A stretch of 64,000 nt of DNA, from positions 434,001-498,000 of the forward strand of contig CAZJHH010000001.1 of assembly GCA_964545875.1 (NCBI GenBank), written 5' to 3'. The DNA is from DAIPKP01 sp964545875 (lineage in GTDB: Bacteria; Synergistota; Synergistia; Synergistales; Aminiphilaceae). Of the stretch, positions 42,357-50,863 are shown piece after piece (the stretch's first letter is position 1; each line of letters opens with the position of its first letter). The position numbers and the translations under genes were made by a program. Below the pieces are notes generated by a model that worked only from the letters and a program-made list of their open reading frames with translations, made no database searches and was not told where the DNA came from.

Positions 42357-42402
42357 GGTTTTCCTCCAGAAAAGAAAAATGAAAAAATGTATCTTGGAAG
42401 GC

Positions 42403-42431
42403 TTTATATCATGGGGCTTTCCAAAAGTCAA
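42403..42431 (-). promoter_or_regulatory. Promoter of the paaK leader transcript
   Basis: Minus strand: TTGACT (42431-42426), a 17-base spacer and TATAAA (42408-42403). Near consensus, about 50 bp ahead of the leader ATG. Confidence 0.75.
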
Positions 42432-42573
42432 GAGAAAATATGTCTCACCAAAAAATCATTTTTCAGGCATCCCGAGTTTTCGGTTTGGAAAGCGGGAGTT
42501 TCTCGGTGCCGGCACGCCTCTGCCGTGTGGAATACACAGCAGAGGCGAAGGTCGGAAGATCCGTAGGGCCGCA

Positions 42574-44625
42574 TCAGGATGCCGAAGGCAATGCCCGGGA
42601 TTCGTCGAAGTGAAACCGTTCCAGCAGTGATGCAATTTCCTGGGCGCGTTCCGTAAGATTTATGGCATGAGAGGCCACGGTTTGGGATGCTTCGGAGGTG
42701 ATATCCGTGGCTTCCCTGATGGCGTGAAGCATGGCGGCGGTTTCTCCGGTGCGGGAAACGATGCCGGAAAGTTCCGTACCGATCTCCTGAGTGAAAGCCG
42801 CCTGCTGCTGGCTTACCGAGGCCACTTCTGCAGAGGTGGCGGAGCAGGAGGATACTTCCCGTAATCCTAATCCCAGCTTTTCCCGGGCTTCTCCGGTAAG
42901 GGCCGAAGCCTGAAGAAGCACCTTGGAGGAGCTTTTTGCGGAGGCCAGAGTTCTTGCGGTGTGCTCCAGAAGCGTGGTGGTGATATGGTTGATCTGGGAT
43001 GCGGAAGATCCCGCACCCTCTGCGAGATTTCGAACCTCCGAGGCCACCACCGCGAAACCCCGCCCCACGTCTCCCGCCCGGGCCGCCTCGATGGCGGCGT
43101 TCAGCGCCAAAAGGTTGGTCTGATCGGCGATATCCTGAATGGCGCTGACGAAGGTCTCGATAGCCTTTACGCACTCTGCCAGCTCCTCCATGCTCTGATT
43201 GCTCTTTCGAAACTCTTCCTGGGCCTCTTCTACCGCCGTCAGGGTTTCTTCCAGCCGGAGGGAGGAGTGCTCCACCAAGGAGAGGGCCGAGGAGGAAGCC
43301 TTTTCTCCCCGGAGTACGGAATTTGCCAGCATACTTGCTCCCGAAGCTACGTTCTGGGCTGCGGCGGAGGTGTTTTCGAGGCTGCGGCTGTTGATGTCCG
43401 AAAGGCTCTCGATCTCCTCCATGGACTGGCGGATCTCCTCCATGGAGGCAAGCTGTTCCTGCGAAAGGGAGGCCAGGGTTTCCGCCACCTCCAGATTGTT
43501 CCGGGAAATTTCCCGGGTGGAGCCGATGAGATGCCGGAGGGCCTGTTTCATGGAGATGAGGCTTCGGGCCATGTCACCGAACTCGTCCCTGGCCTCGGCT
43601 ATCCAGCGGTTTTCCCGGGGGACTGAGAAGTCGAACCGGGAGGCTCGATCCAGGGCATCCACGAGAAGCCCGGTGCCCCGGCTGATTCTTCGGGTAAGAT
43701 AGAGGAGTCCTGTCACGATGATTGCTGAAATGCCTCCCAGAAGAAGCAGAAGCTTTCCCGTGAAGGCGAGGACGAAGGCGGAGACGGAGCGTTCCGGAAC
43801 TGCCATGGCAAAGGGATAGCCCGCCAGGGTGTTTTCATAGTAAAGAAGAAACTCCTCTTCCCCGTTTCGGTAGTTTTCCCGGCCGGAAAGTCCTTTCGCC
43901 ATTCGGCGGGCGATCTCTCGGAGAGATTCGGGGATGTCTCCATCCGAGAGGAGGTTGCTCTTGAGAACCCGGTTTTTTTCAGGAGAGGCGAGAAGAGTGC
44001 CTTCCGGGGAGAGGAGAAGCCCCCATGAGCCGGGGAGAAGGGCGAGGCCGGTTACGAAATCCTGGATATGCTCCATGAGAATGTCCGTCCCGACCACTCC
44101 GATAAGGGAACGGTTCCTATCGTAGAGAGGGGTGGCCACGGAGATGGTGATCTTTCCCGTAATAGCATCTTTATAGGGCTCCACCGCCACGGTACTTCCC
44201 GCCTTTACCGCCTGGACGTACCAATCCCGTTTTCGGGGGTCGTAATCCTCCGGGGGGATCCATCCACTGTTATTTATCAGCTCTCCCGTCTTTTGAGAGC
44301 CGAAGAAGATGCCCGTTACGCCGCTATTCTTTCTGCGCTCCGCCTCCAGGGCGAAGAAGGCCGCGAGATGTTCCTGAAAATTTTCGGGGAGCCCTTCCGG
44401 TGAAAGCATACTCCGGATATGGTTTGCGGCGCCCTCGGTACTGTCTTTCATGCTTTGAAAATAGCCGTCGAGGATCGTTCCCGAAGCTTCCATGAACTGC
44501 CTTCCCGTATCGTCGAGGCGGGATCGCAGCTCCCGGTCGAGAAGAAAGAACGTGCTTCCTCCGAGAAGGAGAAAGAGAAAGAGAACGCCGCCTAACATGA
44601 TCCACAGACTTTTACGCAGAGACAC
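42574..44625 (-). CDS. Methyl-accepting chemotaxis protein with amino-acid-binding dCache_1 domain
   Basis: A 683-residue receptor: membrane segment 1 (residues ~8-28), periplasmic dCache_1, membrane segment 2, HAMP and a cytoplasmic signalling domain with the hairpin tip TNLLALNAAIEAARAGDVGR. The ligand pocket carries Y128, R133, W135, Y151, D153 and D181, matching in spacing the amino-acid-binding set of PctA (Y121, R126, W128, Y144, D146, D173). It should therefore sense free amino acids and signal to CheA. I use the GTG at 44625, which follows AAGGAGT by 9 bases and leads straight into the first membrane segment. A promoter embedded in a 60-bp palindrome lies upstream. Confidence 0.9.
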   Translation of the reverse strand: MSLRKSLWIMLGGVLFLFLLLGGSTFFLLDRELRSRLDDTGRQFMEASGTILDGYFQSMKDSTEGAANHIRSMLSPEGLPENFQEHLAAFFALEAERRKNSGVTGIFFGSQKTGELINNSGWIPPEDYDPRKRDWYVQAVKAGSTVAVEPYKDAITGKITISVATPLYDRNRSLIGVVGTDILMEHIQDFVTGLALLPGSWGLLLSPEGTLLASPEKNRVLKSNLLSDGDIPESLREIARRMAKGLSGRENYRNGEEEFLLYYENTLAGYPFAMAVPERSVSAFVLAFTGKLLLLLGGISAIIVTGLLYLTRRISRGTGLLVDALDRASRFDFSVPRENRWIAEARDEFGDMARSLISMKQALRHLIGSTREISRNNLEVAETLASLSQEQLASMEEIRQSMEEIESLSDINSRSLENTSAAAQNVASGASMLANSVLRGEKASSSALSLVEHSSLRLEETLTAVEEAQEEFRKSNQSMEELAECVKAIETFVSAIQDIADQTNLLALNAAIEAARAGDVGRGFAVVASEVRNLAEGAGSSASQINHITTTLLEHTARTLASAKSSSKVLLQASALTGEAREKLGLGLREVSSCSATSAEVASVSQQQAAFTQEIGTELSGIVSRTGETAAMLHAIREATDITSEASQTVASHAINLTERAQEIASLLERFHFDESRALPSAS

Positions 44626-44816
44626 AGAGTACCACTCCTTTCTGAAAAAACGTGTTGCCTTTTCCCCGTTCCGGGTTTCCCCGGAAATTTCGCCGTCATC
44701 TTCTCCCGTATAAATGCGGGGTTCCCGCTTTTGCGAAACCCGAACGTCCTGGCCTTCTCCATGGCATGTCTCCAATATCCCTCAAAGACGTAACGGTTCT
44801 GTGACCGTAGGGTATC

Positions 44817-44876
44817 AATTCCCGATAGTTTTTCCAGACTAACTTATAAGTTAGTCTGGAAAAACTATCGGGAATT
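44817..44876 (-). repeat. Perfect 60-bp palindrome at the chemoreceptor promoter
   Basis: Bases 44817-44846 and 44847-44876 are exact reverse complements with no spacer. The centre is AGACTAACTTATAAGTTAGT. The promoter -10 lies at its right edge and transcription should begin inside it. The TTAGTC/GACTAA core resembles elements at the DUF4198, feo and HD-GYP promoters. Confidence 0.8.
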
Positions 44877-44901
44877 TTAGCAGGGTTTCCTGGTTTGTCA
44901 A
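44874..44901 (-). promoter_or_regulatory. Promoter of the chemoreceptor gene
   Basis: Minus strand: TTGACA (44901-44896), a 16-base spacer and TAAAAT (44879-44874). The leader of roughly 240 bases starts within the 60-bp palindrome. Confidence 0.65.
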
Positions 44902-44902
44902 T

Positions 44903-44985
44903 GAGGCGAAAGCCTCTTTTGTGCCTTTTATGGCGAAAACGTCCCGGAAAGAGGTTTTTGAAAGCCTCTTCTTCGGGACGTTTTC
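44903..44985 (+). terminator. Two successive hairpins, plus orientation
   Basis: GAGGC-GAAA-GCCTC followed by TTTTG (44903-44921), then GAAAACGTCCCG (44935-44946) paired with 44974-44985, with an inner AAGAGG/CCTCTT stem. The first looks like an intrinsic terminator on the plus strand, yet no plus-strand gene lies upstream. A short untranslated RNA or a barrier to readthrough could explain it. Confidence 0.45.
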
Positions 44986-45096
44986 AAGTGGCGGTTGCAT
45001 AGTTCGAAATCTCCTCCATAATGGAGTTCTTCGGGGAGCCTTCGGAGCCCCGTGCTCCGGAAATTCGTGGTTTCCCCCTTCGGAAAGGATGAAAGT

Positions 45097-46362
45097 ATGA
45101 CCTTCGTGACGTTATGTGTTCTTGCCCTGGGAGGAGAAACTTTCTGGAACCTTTTTCTGGTCTTCCGGAATATTCGATATTACCGAAGGTTCCGGAAAGA
45201 GGGCGTTCCCGATTCCGTGAGGTGCTTTTTGCCCGAGGGGTACGATCCCTTCCGGGAGATGGCGTACTCTCTTGACCGGCTCTCCTTTGCCGCTTTTTCT
45301 CAGGCTGCGGGATTTTTCGTACTCGGGGGGTTTCTCGTTTTCGGGGGCCTCGGAGCTCTCTGTCATTGGGGGGTTCGGACGGGAGGAGCCGGATGGGGCG
45401 GAAGTCTGCTTTCCCTGGGAGTCTTTATCGCGGGGAGCGCTCTTCTGCGACTTCCCCTGGATGTCTATGCCGATTTCGTGCTGGAGACCCGGCACGGTTT
45501 CGGCACGGGGAACGTGAAGGTCTTTGCGGCGGATCGCCTGAAGTCTCTGGGCATCCAGATGCTGGTGATGCTTCCCCTCTTCGGCGCCCTGGTTTCGTTG
45601 ACTTCGCTGCATTACTGGTATCTCTGGGGAGCTCTTTTCGCGGCGGGAGTGCTTGTGCTGTTCTCCTATCTGGCCCCTCAATGGCTTCTCCCCCTTTTCT
45701 ATTCCCTGAAACCTCTGGAGGATCCTTCCATGGTGGCACAGATCGAAGGGCTCCTGAAAAAAGCTTCCCTGGAGTGTTCCGGGGTCTTCGTGGGCGACGA
45801 AAGCCGGCGCTCGCACCATGCCAATGCCATGGTGCTCGGTTTTGGAAAGGCCAAGAGAATTCTTCTCTTCGATACGTTACTGGAAAAAATGGCTCCCCGG
45901 GAACTGCTTGCCATAACGGCCCACGAAATCGGTCACGGCGTGTACGGACATACGCGCAAGCGCCTCCTCTGGGGAATCTTGAGCGTCTTCGTTCTCTTCG
46001 GCCTTATGGGGTTGCTTTGGGAGATCCCCCTGTCTATGGATGCGGCGGATACCGCCGCTACGGCGCAGGGAAAGTTTCTGCTTCTCTTCTTGACGGTAGG
46101 TGCCGGAGGTTCCCTGATGTCGGGATTTCTCTGCCCTCTCTTCCGAAAAGAGGAGTTCCAGGCGGATGCCTACGGAGCGAGCCTGGTGGGGAGTATTCCC
46201 ATGATGGGGGCTTTGGATAAACTTGCCACCCGGGAATTGCATTGGATCGGAGGAGATCCTCTCTATCGGAAATGGAAGCACACGCATCCCACAATTCCGG
46301 AACGCCTGGAGAGGCTCCGGGAGGCAGACTTTCCCGATGAAAAGGCCCTTGAAACGCCCTGA
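45097..46362 (+). CDS. M48 family membrane metalloprotease (Ste24/CAAX type)
   Basis: A 421-residue protease with several membrane segments. The zinc motif AHEIGHGVYGH (HExxH) and the third ligand Glu in FRKEEFQADAYGASL are intact; RHGFGTGNVKVFAADRLKS and NAMVLGFGKAKRILLFDTLL are Ste24-family features. It should act in membrane protein quality control. ATG at 45097 follows GGAAAGGATG. The preceding TTG-started frame lacks a ribosome site. Confidence 0.9.
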   Translation: MTFVTLCVLALGGETFWNLFLVFRNIRYYRRFRKEGVPDSVRCFLPEGYDPFREMAYSLDRLSFAAFSQAAGFFVLGGFLVFGGLGALCHWGVRTGGAGWGGSLLSLGVFIAGSALLRLPLDVYADFVLETRHGFGTGNVKVFAADRLKSLGIQMLVMLPLFGALVSLTSLHYWYLWGALFAAGVLVLFSYLAPQWLLPLFYSLKPLEDPSMVAQIEGLLKKASLECSGVFVGDESRRSHHANAMVLGFGKAKRILLFDTLLEKMAPRELLAITAHEIGHGVYGHTRKRLLWGILSVFVLFGLMGLLWEIPLSMDAADTAATAQGKFLLLFLTVGAGGSLMSGFLCPLFRKEEFQADAYGASLVGSIPMMGALDKLATRELHWIGGDPLYRKWKHTHPTIPERLERLREADFPDEKALETP

Positions 46363-46487
46363 AGAGGGGCATCGGCACTCTTCCGACGGATGGAAGGCGC
46401 TTTGATCCGGAGCGTGACGTCCTTTGGGTTTTTCCGGAATTAAAGAAAGTTTTTGAGGTCTTTGGAACAGGAAAGGGAGTTGCGGGA

Positions 46488-46706
46488 ATGGATGAATTCA
46501 AGGCATTGCGGTCGGTGGTTCACAAAAAATGGCAGCGTCAGGAAGAGGCTCAAGGGGAGCGCCCCGCTACGGTGCGGCTTCCCATGAATGTCTATCTGCG
46601 AATAGCCGCCTATGCGGCGGATCGCAGGAAAAGCGTCGCCGAGGCTCTTTCGGAAATTGTGGTGGCCTATCTGGATGAAACAAAGCCCCCCTCGGGGCGT
46701 TCGTGA
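46488..46706 (+). CDS. Small ribbon-helix-helix-like protein
   Basis: A 72-residue protein. RPATVRLPMNVYLRIAAYAA followed by DRRKSVAEALSEIVVAYL fits a ribbon-helix-helix: a short basic strand, then two helices. Such proteins bind DNA as dimers, often as antitoxins or autoregulators, but no toxin gene adjoins. ATG at 46488 follows GGAAAGGGAG. It lies 125 bp after the protease gene. Family assignment is tentative. Confidence 0.55.
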   Translation: MDEFKALRSVVHKKWQRQEEAQGERPATVRLPMNVYLRIAAYAADRRKSVAEALSEIVVAYLDETKPPSGRS

Positions 46707-46718
46707 AGGGGGCCGGTA

Positions 46719-47234
46719 TTATTTCCGGAAGAGAAGCACCTGGTAAACCAGGGATTCGGGATTTTCGGCAAGATTGAAGGGGAGCGTAAAGGTGTAGCCC
46801 TGCTCCTCCGGAAGCCGGAGGGTTTTGATGTTTTCCCCCGTAAAAATCTGAGGGGGAGTTATGTCCATACCCTCGAACCCTTTTTGAGAGAGGGCAATCA
46901 CCGCATGACCGCTGATCATGTTGGAAATCTCTCCCGCCACGCTGAGGGCGGTGTTGTCCGATGTGGAAGGGGCTATCATGCCGTGGGTCATCTTGTGCAC
47001 GTACTCCGAAAAGCTGGGGATATCCATAAAGAGGGACACCGTGCCATGGCAGCCCTCACCGTGTACCGATATGAGGGATGCCACCTTGCTTCCGGGGGCG
47101 TTTATGCCCAGGCAGGCCTTTCTCTTGATGAAGGAGAGAGAGATGCCCAGCTTTTCGCTGATTTCCATCATGCTCTTGCCGAAGCTGTTTACGAGAAGAG
47201 TTATTTTTTCCAGATCCGAACGATCCAGTGCCAT
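46719..47234 (-). CDS. CheX-like chemotaxis phosphatase domain protein
   Basis: A 171-residue protein. Its core GEISNMISGHAVIALSQKGF matches the CheC/CheX motif in which Glu and Asn (E..N) dephosphorylate CheY-P. GCHGTVSLFMDIPSFSEYVH and the C-terminal VYQVLLFRK also fit CheX. It would end responses in the chemotaxis pathway served by the nearby receptor. A 30-residue N-terminal helix precedes the domain. ATG at 47234 follows GGAGGCGTG. Confidence 0.8.
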   Translation of the reverse strand: MALDRSDLEKITLLVNSFGKSMMEISEKLGISLSFIKRKACLGINAPGSKVASLISVHGEGCHGTVSLFMDIPSFSEYVHKMTHGMIAPSTSDNTALSVAGEISNMISGHAVIALSQKGFEGMDITPPQIFTGENIKTLRLPEEQGYTFTLPFNLAENPESLVYQVLLFRK

Positions 47235-47327
47235 GGATACACGCCTCCTAATTCCTACCGTAATAGAACCTGGTCATGGTAGCATACTTTTCTTTCGGGA
47301 GAAACGATGAATCATGAGAAAAATACC

Positions 47328-49535
47328 TTATCTTCTCTTTCCTTCTCTGAGGCGTTCTCCGAGGGTGGTTATTCGATTTTTGCTCTCTCCCCGTTTCAGG
47401 CAAAGGGCGAGAGCTTTTTGAGTACCCAGAAGAACCACCAGTTCCTTTCCCCGGGTTACCCCCGTGTAAAGCAGGTTGCGCTGCAAGAGCATATAGTGCT
47501 GGGTGTGTACCGGGAGAATCACTCCGGGATACTCGCTCCCCTGGCTCTTGTGAACGCTTATGGCGTAGGCCAGGATCAGTTCGTCCAGCTCCTGGAAGGA
47601 GTAGGAGAGGCTGCGATCGTCGAAGCGTACCAGTAGCTCCTGATCCTCCGGAGAGATCTTTTCGATGTATCCCATGTCTCCGTTAAACACGTCCTTATCG
47701 TAGTTGTTGATTACCTGGAGCACCTTGTCTCCTTCCCGAAAGGTGGAGCCGAAGCGCTGTATCGAGGGCCCCGAAGGATTGAGCCCTTCCTGGAGACATC
47801 GGTTCAGGTTCAGTACCCCCAGGTGTCCCCGCATCATGGGAGAGAGCACCTGGATGTCCCGCAGGGGATGAAGTCCGAAGCGTCGGGGAATGCGCTCGGT
47901 GATCATGCGGAGAATGAGATCCGCTCCCCGTTCGGGATCCTCGCATTCCACCAGGTAGAAATCCGAAAGCCCCTTGGCATCCTTTGAAGGAAAAAGCGGA
48001 TATTGTCCCTGGTTTATCCGGTGAGCGTTGGTGATAATGGCGCTGGTGGAGGCCTGGCGGTAGATGGTGTCCAGCCGGGCAACCGGAAGAACTCCCGAAG
48101 CGATGCAGTCCTGAAGCACCTTGCCGGGCCCCACCGAGGGGAGCTGATCCGCATCTCCCACGAGAATCAGGGAGCTCTCCCGGGAGATGGCCCGAAGAAA
48201 CTGCCAGGCCAGCACCACATCGATCATGCTCGCTTCGTCCAGAATAAAGACATCTCCCTCCAGAGGATTCCCTCCGTGACGCTTGAAACCTCCCGTGCGG
48301 GGGTCGAACTCCAGAAGGCGGTGCAGGGTCTTGGCCTCTTCTCCGGTGGCCTCGCTCATGCGTTTTGCGGCTCGCCCCGTGGGAGCTCCCAGGATGATGT
48401 TCTTTCGGGCAGCCCGGAAAAGGGTGCGGAGAATTTTGATGATGGTGGTCTTTCCCACTCCGGGGCCTCCGGTGATAATGCATACTTTGTGCTGGAGAGC
48501 GGTGAGAAGGGCCTTTCGCTGGGATTTGCCGAGGGTGAGAGAATGCTGCCGTTCAGCCCATTCCAGGGCTTCGGCGTGATTGGATGGAATGGGGAGGGAA
48601 CCCGTGGCGAGAAGAGAGTGAAGATGCTCCCCCAGGCGAAGCTCGCACTCGTCCAGGGAGGCCAGATAGACCAGAGGATTTCCCGGAAGAGCCCCCTCCC
48701 GGATATCCGGATGTTCCCGGAGCCGTTCCGATCGAAGGGCTTCATCCACGGCGGCGTGCACTACCTCCGGAGGAATTTCGAGGAGGGAGGCGGTTTTTTC
48801 CTCCAGCTCCCGCCGAGGATAGGCGCAATGTCCCTGGCCGGTAAGCTCCTGGAGGACAAACTCCACTGCAGCCCTTCCCCGAAGAGGGGAATCCTTGGGA
48901 ATTCCCAGGCGTTCCGCCATGGCGTCGGCGCTTTTGAACCCCATGCCCCAGATATCCCGGGCGAGACAGTAGGGATCCTCCCGAATCTTCTGGATAGCTT
49001 CGTCTCCGTAGTTTTTATAGATTCGGAAAGCCCGGCTGGTTCCCACTCCGTGGCTGTGCAGAAAAACCATGATATGCCTGATTTGCTTCTGCTCTTTCCA
49101 GGTCTCCACGATCCGGGCGGATCGGGTGGGGCCGATGCCCTCCACTTCTTCCAGCCGGGAGGGTTCCTCCTCGATAATCCGGAAAACCTCCATGCCGAAA
49201 GCCCGGATCATTCGGGCCGCCATGGCCTTGCCGATACCGCGGATCATTCCCGAGGCGAGGTACTGCTGCATACCCTCCAGGCTTCCCGGGGGAGTTACTC
49301 TCAGGGTTTTTCCCTGGAACTGCCGGCCGTATCGAGGGTCTACCCGCCACTCTCCCTCCGCCTGAATCCACTCGCCGGGATGCGCCGAAGAGAGCGTGCC
49401 CGTGAGGGTTACCAGATCCCGGAGGTTTGCGACCTTGACACGGAGAACGCAAAAGCCCGTTTCCGGGCTGTGAAAGGTGATGCGCTCGATGGTTCCCTGG
49501 AGAACCGTGTTTTCTTCAGATCCTTGCATCTGCAC
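47328..49535 (-). CDS. recD2: RecD2-type DNA helicase
   Basis: A 735-residue SF1B helicase. An N-terminal OB-like region and helix-hairpin-helix repeats (EVEGIGPTRSARIVETW) precede the motor: Walker A GGPGVGKTT (356-364), DEASMIDVVLAW, GDADQLPSVGPGKVLQD, and the C-terminal motif AYAISVHKSQGSEYPGVILP. RecD2 acts without RecBC as a 5'-3' helicase in repair. Start is GTG at 49535 or the ATG two codons later; neither has a strong ribosome site. Confidence 0.92.
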   Translation of the reverse strand: MQMQGSEENTVLQGTIERITFHSPETGFCVLRVKVANLRDLVTLTGTLSSAHPGEWIQAEGEWRVDPRYGRQFQGKTLRVTPPGSLEGMQQYLASGMIRGIGKAMAARMIRAFGMEVFRIIEEEPSRLEEVEGIGPTRSARIVETWKEQKQIRHIMVFLHSHGVGTSRAFRIYKNYGDEAIQKIREDPYCLARDIWGMGFKSADAMAERLGIPKDSPLRGRAAVEFVLQELTGQGHCAYPRRELEEKTASLLEIPPEVVHAAVDEALRSERLREHPDIREGALPGNPLVYLASLDECELRLGEHLHSLLATGSLPIPSNHAEALEWAERQHSLTLGKSQRKALLTALQHKVCIITGGPGVGKTTIIKILRTLFRAARKNIILGAPTGRAAKRMSEATGEEAKTLHRLLEFDPRTGGFKRHGGNPLEGDVFILDEASMIDVVLAWQFLRAISRESSLILVGDADQLPSVGPGKVLQDCIASGVLPVARLDTIYRQASTSAIITNAHRINQGQYPLFPSKDAKGLSDFYLVECEDPERGADLILRMITERIPRRFGLHPLRDIQVLSPMMRGHLGVLNLNRCLQEGLNPSGPSIQRFGSTFREGDKVLQVINNYDKDVFNGDMGYIEKISPEDQELLVRFDDRSLSYSFQELDELILAYAISVHKSQGSEYPGVILPVHTQHYMLLQRNLLYTGVTRGKELVVLLGTQKALALCLKRGESKNRITTLGERLREGKRR

Positions 49536-49549
49536 GAATTCCGGAATCC

Positions 49550-50863
49550 TCAGTGCATCTTAGGGGGGAGGAGGGGAGTGTATTTCGAGGGCAGGAAGGG
49601 TGTTTTTGCGAGAGAATGGAGCGGTAGAGCCTCGAGAGCCACGTCCACCACCCGGGGGTCGTAGAGAATTCCTTTACAGGAGAGCAGGTGCTCCCGCACT
49701 TCCTCGGGGCTCCGGGGGCCGTGGTAGGGACGCTGGCTCATCATGGCGTCCACCACGTCCGCCACCGCCAGTATGCGGGATTCGAGAAGCGTTTCGTTTT
49801 TCGAGAGTCCCTCGGGATATCCCGAGCCGTCCCAGCGCTCGTGGTGCTCCCGGATGATCCGGGCCAGGTAATGTTCTTTAAGGATGTTCTCCACCATGTC
49901 CGCCCCGTCTCCGGGGTGTTGTTTGATCACGTCGAATTCCTCCGGAGTAAGCTTTCCCCGTTTAAGGAGAATTGCATCGGGGGAGAAGAGCTTTCCAAGA
50001 TCATGGAGAAGCCCCGCCCGCACAAGGATGTCCTGTTTTCGGGCGGAGAGCCCCATAGCTTTTGCGATGACCCGGGCGTTGTCCGCTACTTTGCAGGAGT
50101 GGTGGGATGTATAGGCATCACGCTTTTCCAGCATCATGGACATGGTGAAAAGCTGGGTTTCCAGGGCGTGATGCCGGGTGAAGAATGTGGCAATGCTGTA
50201 CACCAGGGCTCCTACGAGAAGAAAGGAAAGAAGAAGCAGGTTGCGCACCACGGGATCTCTGAAAAAGCTCTTGAAAAACTCGGTTTCCCGAAGAGAGTAT
50301 TCTCCCGCAAGAGGAATGCCCTCGCGTTTCGAAGTGATGGTGATGTGGGAGTCCAGAAAGGCGTTGACCGTATGGAGAATTTCCATGTTGTCCGTTCCCA
50401 GAAGGGCATAGTACTCCGAAAAAGTGCCGTCCTCGAAAACCAGGGGAATTTTCTGCACCAGATAGAAGCCCCCGTTTCTGGGAAAGATCTTGAGGGTTCG
50501 GGGGGGCAGGGAGGTCAGTAAGGTGTCGTCGAGAAAAGGGGTTCCGAATCGATAGAGAAGATTCTCTTCCGTTCCCAGAAGCCACTCCTGAACGCCGTAA
50601 CTTTCATTCATTTCCTCGAACTGTTCTTCCAGAAATTCCGTATTTTCCCTTATGGTGGCGTTCACCATGGCGTCCCAGTAGAAAAACCCCTCGAAAAGGG
50701 TGTCGAAACGCTGAGAAATATCTTTGAACAGAAGCTCCCGGGCAAACTTCAAATTTCTCTCCAGGGTTTCCCGGTGGGAGAAGAACAGGATGCTCCCCAC
50801 AAGGGCGGAAAGTACGAGGGATATGAAGATCGATATAAAGATACGGCGGCTCCATCGCTGCAT
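49550..50863 (-). CDS. Membrane-anchored HD-GYP cyclic-di-GMP phosphodiesterase
   Basis: A 437-residue protein: N-terminal membrane segment (residues ~9-30), a periplasmic sensor of about 180 residues, a second membrane segment (NLLLLSFLLVGALVYSIATF), then HD-GYP with LLHDLGKLFSPDAILLKRGK and EHHERWDGSGYPEGLS. The HD and GYP residues are intact, so it should hydrolyse cyclic-di-GMP to pGpG or GMP. The sensor resembles CHASE4-type domains. It lies 14 bp before recD2 on the same strand, so the two may be cotranscribed. Confidence 0.88.
   Translation of the reverse strand: MQRWSRRIFISIFISLVLSALVGSILFFSHRETLERNLKFARELLFKDISQRFDTLFEGFFYWDAMVNATIRENTEFLEEQFEEMNESYGVQEWLLGTEENLLYRFGTPFLDDTLLTSLPPRTLKIFPRNGGFYLVQKIPLVFEDGTFSEYYALLGTDNMEILHTVNAFLDSHITITSKREGIPLAGEYSLRETEFFKSFFRDPVVRNLLLLSFLLVGALVYSIATFFTRHHALETQLFTMSMMLEKRDAYTSHHSCKVADNARVIAKAMGLSARKQDILVRAGLLHDLGKLFSPDAILLKRGKLTPEEFDVIKQHPGDGADMVENILKEHYLARIIREHHERWDGSGYPEGLSKNETLLESRILAVADVVDAMMSQRPYHGPRSPEEVREHLLSCKGILYDPRVVDVALEALPLHSLAKTPFLPSKYTPLLPPKMH

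Larger units (their letters stand above)
42142..42573 (-). promoter_or_regulatory. paaK leader region (promoter, leader ORF, antiterminator, terminator)
   Basis: On the minus strand, in order: promoter 42431-42403, start of transcription near 42396, leader ORF 42356-42267, and terminator hairpin 42240-42212 ending in six T. paaK begins 64 bases later. Leader bases 42292-42283 (CCCTCAGGGG) can pair with 42245-42236 (CCCCAGAGGG), the foot of the terminator, with one A-A mismatch. The Tyr15-Ala16 codons (42314-42309, TACGCC) can pair with 42267-42262 (GGCGTA). These give the mutually exclusive 1:2, 2:3 and 3:4 pairings of classical attenuators. The part right of 42440 is MCP 3' flank. Confidence 0.7.
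44626..45096 (+). other. Divergent intergenic region between the chemoreceptor and M48 genes
   Basis: Holds the 60-bp palindrome (44817-44876), the minus-strand promoter (44901-44874) and plus-oriented hairpins at 44903-44985. In 44626-44775 the receptor frame is open back to a TTG, but lacks a ribosome site. No other gene is seen. Confidence 0.5.

Noticed and set aside
44623..44775. The TTG at 44775 as start of the chemoreceptor
   Set aside because: It has no ribosome site and adds 50 polar residues before the first membrane segment, whereas the GTG at 44625 has AAGGAGT at good distance.
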